A DNA stretch of 18,456 bases, taken from NCBI GenBank assembly GCA_021796315.1, contig JAJYOH010000048.1, positions 1-18,456 on the forward strand, in the 5' to 3' direction. Position numbers and translations under genes: made by a program. The DNA comes from Chloroflexota bacterium (GTDB lineage Bacteria; Chloroflexota; Anaerolineae; Anaerolineales; Villigracilaceae). Of the stretch, positions 15,433-18,456 are shown in pieces. Position 1 is the first letter of the stretch, and each line of letters opens with the position of its first letter. The notes below the pieces were generated by a model. It worked only from the letters and a program-made list of their open reading frames with translations, did no database searches and was not told the DNA's origin.

Positions 15433-16353
15433 ATGCTTAAGCGATTGCGTGAAAACAAATCTGCACAGGGAACTTTGCTTGTTTTGCCGACCTTGATCTT
15501 TATGGTTGGCTTGTTGATCATTCCTTTGATTCTGACATTGGTGGTGAGTTTTGGTCAGCGCAGCCCTGATGGAAATGTGATCTATTCTTTTTCGTTGGCC
15601 AATTATATTCGCCTGTTTGGTTACAGTACTGATTGCGCGAGTGGAGCATCGGCCTGTTTTGATCCGCTTTATGCACAGATCATGTGGGAATCGCTATCGC
15701 TGGGATTTAATACAACGGTTTTGGTTATTCTCCTTGCATATCCACTCGCATACTTTATCGCACGCGCCCACCCCAAACGCCGGAATACCTATTTGTTCCT
15801 GGTGCTCATCCCGCTCTGGACGAACTTCGTAATTCGTGTCTACGCATGGATGATGTTGCTGCGCCAGGAAGGCGTCATCAATAATGTTCTTGAATTCTTC
15901 GCGGGCCTTTTACATATCCCGTTCACGCCATTGAATATGTTGTATACGCCGGGCGCAGTGCTGGTTGGCATGGTGTATGAATTCCTGCCATTCATGATCC
16001 TGCCGATTTACACTTCATTGGAAAAGATCGATAACTCGCTTTATGAGGCCGCTGCGGATCTCGGCGCAAATTCCATTCGTACACTCATGCGGATCACGCT
16101 GCCGCTTTCGATGCCGGGCGTAGTAGCCGGAACGATCCTGGTCTTTATCCCGGTTATGGGAACGTTCATCGTTTCAGATATTTTGGGTGGTCGACAGGTG
16201 ATTCTCGTGGGCAACCTTATTCAACGTCAATTCCTGGATGCGCGCGACCCAACCTTTGGCTCGGCTGCATCGCTCGTTCTGATGGTACTTACATTGATCG
16301 TGACCTATTTCTACACGCGTAAATTCGGCTTCGGAGAGGAGATTGTGGTATGA
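15433..16353 (+). CDS. potB: Spermidine/putrescine ABC transporter permease PotB
   Basis: 306 aa from ATG 15433; the frame is open further upstream but overlaps potA, and GAGGGA (15421-15426) is the ribosome site. Six hydrophobic segments are visible, starting with [20 protein letters not shown] (about 15-34). The cytoplasmic EAA loop that docks on PotA is [26 protein letters not shown] (about 215-240). A hydrophilic external stretch with two cysteines ([13 protein letters not shown], about 65-77) follows the first helix. It overlaps the next permease gene by the ATGA tetranucleotide, indicating translational coupling and a PotB-PotC heterodimer. Confidence 0.93.
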   Translation: MLKRLRENKSAQGTLLVLPTLIFMVGLLIIPLILTLVVSFGQRSPDGNVIYSFSLANYIRLFGYSTDCASGASACFDPLYAQIMWESLSLGFNTTVLVILLAYPLAYFIARAHPKRRNTYLFLVLIPLWTNFVIRVYAWMMLLRQEGVINNVLEFFAGLLHIPFTPLNMLYTPGAVLVGMVYEFLPFMILPIYTSLEKIDNSLYEAAADLGANSIRTLMRITLPLSMPGVVAGTILVFIPVMGTFIVSDILGGRQVILVGNLIQRQFLDARDPTFGSAASLVLMVLTLIVTYFYTRKFGFGEEIVV

Positions 16354-17237
16354 ACCCCTTCCGCCGTTCCCCGTTTGTCATGACCGCTACGATGTTGGTG
16401 TATGCCTTTTTGTATCTGCCCATCATTGTCCTTGTGTTGTACTCATTCAATGCATCGCGGACCAATGTGGTCTTCACAGGCTTTATCACTAAATATGCCG
16501 ACACAGTGCTTTCAGATGGAAGCAACGTAGTTCAGAGTCCCTGCGGCCCGTTCCACTGGTTTTGTGAACTTGCGAAGAATACCGATGTTACGAATGCAGC
16601 CAAGAACACTTTGACAATCGCCTCTATCGCAACGCTCGTTTCCACCGTTGTCGGGACAATGGCCGCATTGGCGCTTCAGCGCTACGACTTCAAGTTGAAA
16701 CCGTTTTCCCAGCTTTCGCTTTACATCCCGATCGTTATCCCTGAAATTGTGATGGGGATTGGGGTTTTGACGTTGTTTAGCCAGTTATTCGGGGTTCTAA
16801 ACAATGTCCTAAGACTGAACGGCGACGCGCGCCTGACGTTGGGGTTGGGTACGGTGATCATGAGTCATATTGCCTTTATGATTCCTTTTGTGACGTTGGT
16901 GGTCCAGGCGCGGTTGCAGGGCTTTGAAAAGGCTTACGAGGAAGCTGCCATGGATTTGGGGGCGAACGAATGGGTAACCTTCGTGCGCGTTACCTTTCCA
17001 ATGATCCTGCCGGGCATCCTTTCGGGTGCGCTTCTAGCCTTTACTCTTTCGCTCGACGACTTCGTTATTACATTTTTTACAAATGGTCCTGGTTCGACCA
17101 CGCTCCCAATCTATGTCTATGGTCTCCTGCGGCGTATCATCACACCGCAAGTGAATGCGCTCTCCACTGTCTGGATCACCATTGTCTTTCTTGCCGTACT
17201 CATGTTGCAGTGGATTCAAAATCGAGAGCAAAAATAA
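16350..17237 (+). CDS. potC: Spermidine/putrescine ABC transporter permease PotC
   Basis: 295 aa; start codon overlaps the potB stop in ATGA. First helix about residues 10-32 ([24 protein letters not shown]), with the PotC-like 'LYSFNASR' exit. An extracytoplasmic stretch with two cysteines ([12 protein letters not shown]) follows. The EAA loop is [27 protein letters not shown], followed by [25 protein letters not shown], a segment strongly conserved in PotC. It forms the second half of the membrane channel. The gap to potD is 65 nt and carries a small hairpin. Confidence 0.93.
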   Translation: MNPFRRSPFVMTATMLVYAFLYLPIIVLVLYSFNASRTNVVFTGFITKYADTVLSDGSNVVQSPCGPFHWFCELAKNTDVTNAAKNTLTIASIATLVSTVVGTMAALALQRYDFKLKPFSQLSLYIPIVIPEIVMGIGVLTLFSQLFGVLNNVLRLNGDARLTLGLGTVIMSHIAFMIPFVTLVVQARLQGFEKAYEEAAMDLGANEWVTFVRVTFPMILPGILSGALLAFTLSLDDFVITFFTNGPGSTTLPIYVYGLLRRIITPQVNALSTVWITIVFLAVLMLQWIQNREQK

Positions 17238-17249
17238 TCCTGGGTGTTT

Positions 17250-17271
17250 CGCGGACGATCTTGGATCCGCG
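17250..17271. other. Small hairpin between potC and potD
   Basis: CGCGGA (17250-17255) and TCCGCG (17266-17271) can pair around a 10-nt loop that contains GATC twice. No U-run follows. It stands where many importer operons have an RNA processing or stabilising hairpin that raises the level of the binding-protein message; that role is inferred from position. Confidence 0.35.
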
Positions 17272-17302
17272 TGCCAAAAAAACCTTTCTGATGGAGGAAG
17301 AG

Positions 17303-18456
17303 ATGAAAAAATCAGTGTTTTTGAAACTGCTGACCGTTGCCATGTTGGCCAGCTTTGTATTGGCGGCTTGTGGGGGTAATGCGCCCACTGCCGCCCCAGC
17401 TACTGCTGCTCCCAGTGGCGGCGGTACTGCCGCCCCGGCTACGGCTGCTCCGAGCGGTGGTGGAACCGGACAAAAGGTCACCTCGACCGGGTTTGTTTGT
17501 CCGGAACCCAATCCTCGCGTGGATGTTAAATCCACGCAGTTGAACCTCTTTGTTTGGACGGAATATATTCCGCAGGATATACAGGAATGTTTCCAACTGG
17601 TCTATGGCGTCAAGGTTAATCGCGACGAATATTCCAGCAACGAAGAGATGTACGCGAAGCTTTCAGCTGGCGCTACCTCTTATGACATTGTCCAGCCAAC
17701 GAATAACTTTGTATCCCCGATGGTCCGCAACAACATGATCCAAAAGCTTGATAAAAGCAAATTGACGATCATGGGAAACTTTGATCCCAAGTATCTCGGT
17801 TTGCCGTACGATCCGAACAATGATTACACAATTCCTTATGAGGCAGGCACAGACGCAATTGTTTACAATGCCGATAAGATCACAACTCCACCTGTCTCTT
17901 GGAAGGATTTGTGGAAACCGGGTTGTGCGAGCAAGAACATGATCATGCTGGACGGCGCTCACGATATCATCGGCGCCACCCTGGTCAGCCTGGGTTATGA
18001 TGCCAACACAAAAGACCCCAAGCAGTTGGATGAAGCCAAGGCAAAGCTGCTTGAGCTTGCTCCGTGTGTTAAGTCATACGATAGCGACAGCCCGAAGACT
18101 GCTTTGATCGCAGGCGATGTGGATCTTGGAATTACCTGGACTGGCGAAGCATTCCTGGCCCAGCAACAGGTACCATCGATCAAATACGTTTATCCAACTG
18201 AAGGTGCGATTCTCTGGCAGGATAATTACGCCATTCCAACGAGCGCCCCGCACCTCGATGCGGCTTATGCCTGGTTGAACTACACCATGCAGGGTGACAT
18301 GTTCTGGATGATGTTGCGCGATTTTCCGTACACCAATCCGGATAAGGCCGCGCTTGATTATGCCAAGGGCAATACTATGCCGGTCAAGGATTCCAATGGT
18401 AACGATACGACCCTCGGAAAAATCTATGACGCTTACATGAATTCGCCGACGGATCA
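17303..18456 (+). CDS. potD: Spermidine/putrescine-binding lipoprotein PotD (3' partial)
   Basis: 384 full codons are present and the frame is still open at the window end. ATG at 17303 is preceded by GGAGG (17293-17297). Lipoprotein signal: MKKSVFLKLL, hydrophobic core, lipobox LAAC with lipid-bearing C23. An Ala/Pro/Gly-rich linker (about 27-57) contains a duplicated unit. The periplasmic-binding-protein type 2 domain begins about residue 78. Aromatic and acidic ligand contacts known from E. coli PotD appear in the same contexts: W85 and E87 (FVWTEYIP), W279 (ITWTGEAF), W305 and D307 (ILWQDNYAIP). This supports binding of a polyamine cation. In a monoderm-like cell envelope the lipid anchor keeps the receptor at the membrane beside PotBC. 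Last gene of the run seen here. Confidence 0.92.
   Translation, partial: MKKSVFLKLLTVAMLASFVLAACGGNAPTAAPATAAPSGGGTAAPATAAPSGGGTGQKVTSTGFVCPEPNPRVDVKSTQLNLFVWTEYIPQDIQECFQLVYGVKVNRDEYSSNEEMYAKLSAGATSYDIVQPTNNFVSPMVRNNMIQKLDKSKLTIMGNFDPKYLGLPYDPNNDYTIPYEAGTDAIVYNADKITTPPVSWKDLWKPGCASKNMIMLDGAHDIIGATLVSLGYDANTKDPKQLDEAKAKLLELAPCVKSYDSDSPKTALIAGDVDLGITWTGEAFLAQQQVPSIKYVYPTEGAILWQDNYAIPTSAPHLDAAYAWLNYTMQGDMFWMMLRDFPYTNPDKAALDYAKGNTMPVKDSNGNDTTLGKIYDAYMNSPTD
17387..17464 (+). repeat. Two tandem 39-bp units in the potD linker
   Basis: Bases 17387-17425 and 17426-17464 both encode TAAPATAAPSGGG, identical at protein level but with several synonymous third-base differences. The unit lengthens the flexible tether between lipid anchor and binding domain. 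Confidence 0.85.

Overview
The window looks like a chromosomal segment of a Chloroflexota bacterium, probably class Anaerolineae. The cues are lipoproteins with Thr/Pro- or Ala/Pro/Ser/Gly-rich linkers after the lipobox, a TIR/formylglycine-generating-enzyme-fold fusion, moderate GC, and many perfect intergenic palindromes. This assignment is inference from style; no rRNA or marker gene is present. Both ends cut through a gene: the first CDS lacks its N-terminus and the last lacks its C-terminus.

Left part (1-5200, plus strand): a MoeB/MoeZ-type E1-like adenylyltransferase with a C-terminal rhodanese domain; a 221-bp gap holding a REP-like remnant, a 16-bp perfect inverted repeat and an extended -10 promoter; an AT-richer gene for a membrane-anchored TIR protein with an extracytoplasmic FGE-fold domain; then cystathionine beta-synthase and an F420/NADP-type oxidoreductase, closed by a strong hairpin terminator. 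The sulfur-related genes (MoeB-rhodanese, cystathionine beta-synthase) flank the TIR gene, which looks inserted.

Middle part (5198-8018, minus strand): a Thr/Pro-rich lipoprotein, a DAO-family FAD oxidoreductase, a CPDC glutaredoxin-like protein and a small unrecognised protein, separated by hairpins, one of which is a convincing terminator for the small gene.

Right part (8079-18456, plus strand): nine co-directional genes behind a near-consensus promoter (TTGACG-17-TATATT). They encode an Lrp/AsnC regulator, a GSA-aminomutase-like class III aminotransferase, a second class III aminotransferase with a Cys-rich insert, a CoA-acylating (methyl)malonate-semialdehyde-type dehydrogenase, a clear putrescine aminotransferase (PatA), and a complete PotA-PotB-PotC-PotD polyamine ABC importer. 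Together they read as a locus for import and transaminative breakdown of putrescine/spermidine or related omega-amines. The Lrp protein is the probable local regulator, and the CoA-acylating dehydrogenase probably feeds a semialdehyde product into central metabolism as a CoA thioester. A palindrome family with the core TTGCAATGCG occurs both in the minus-strand cluster and inside this operon.
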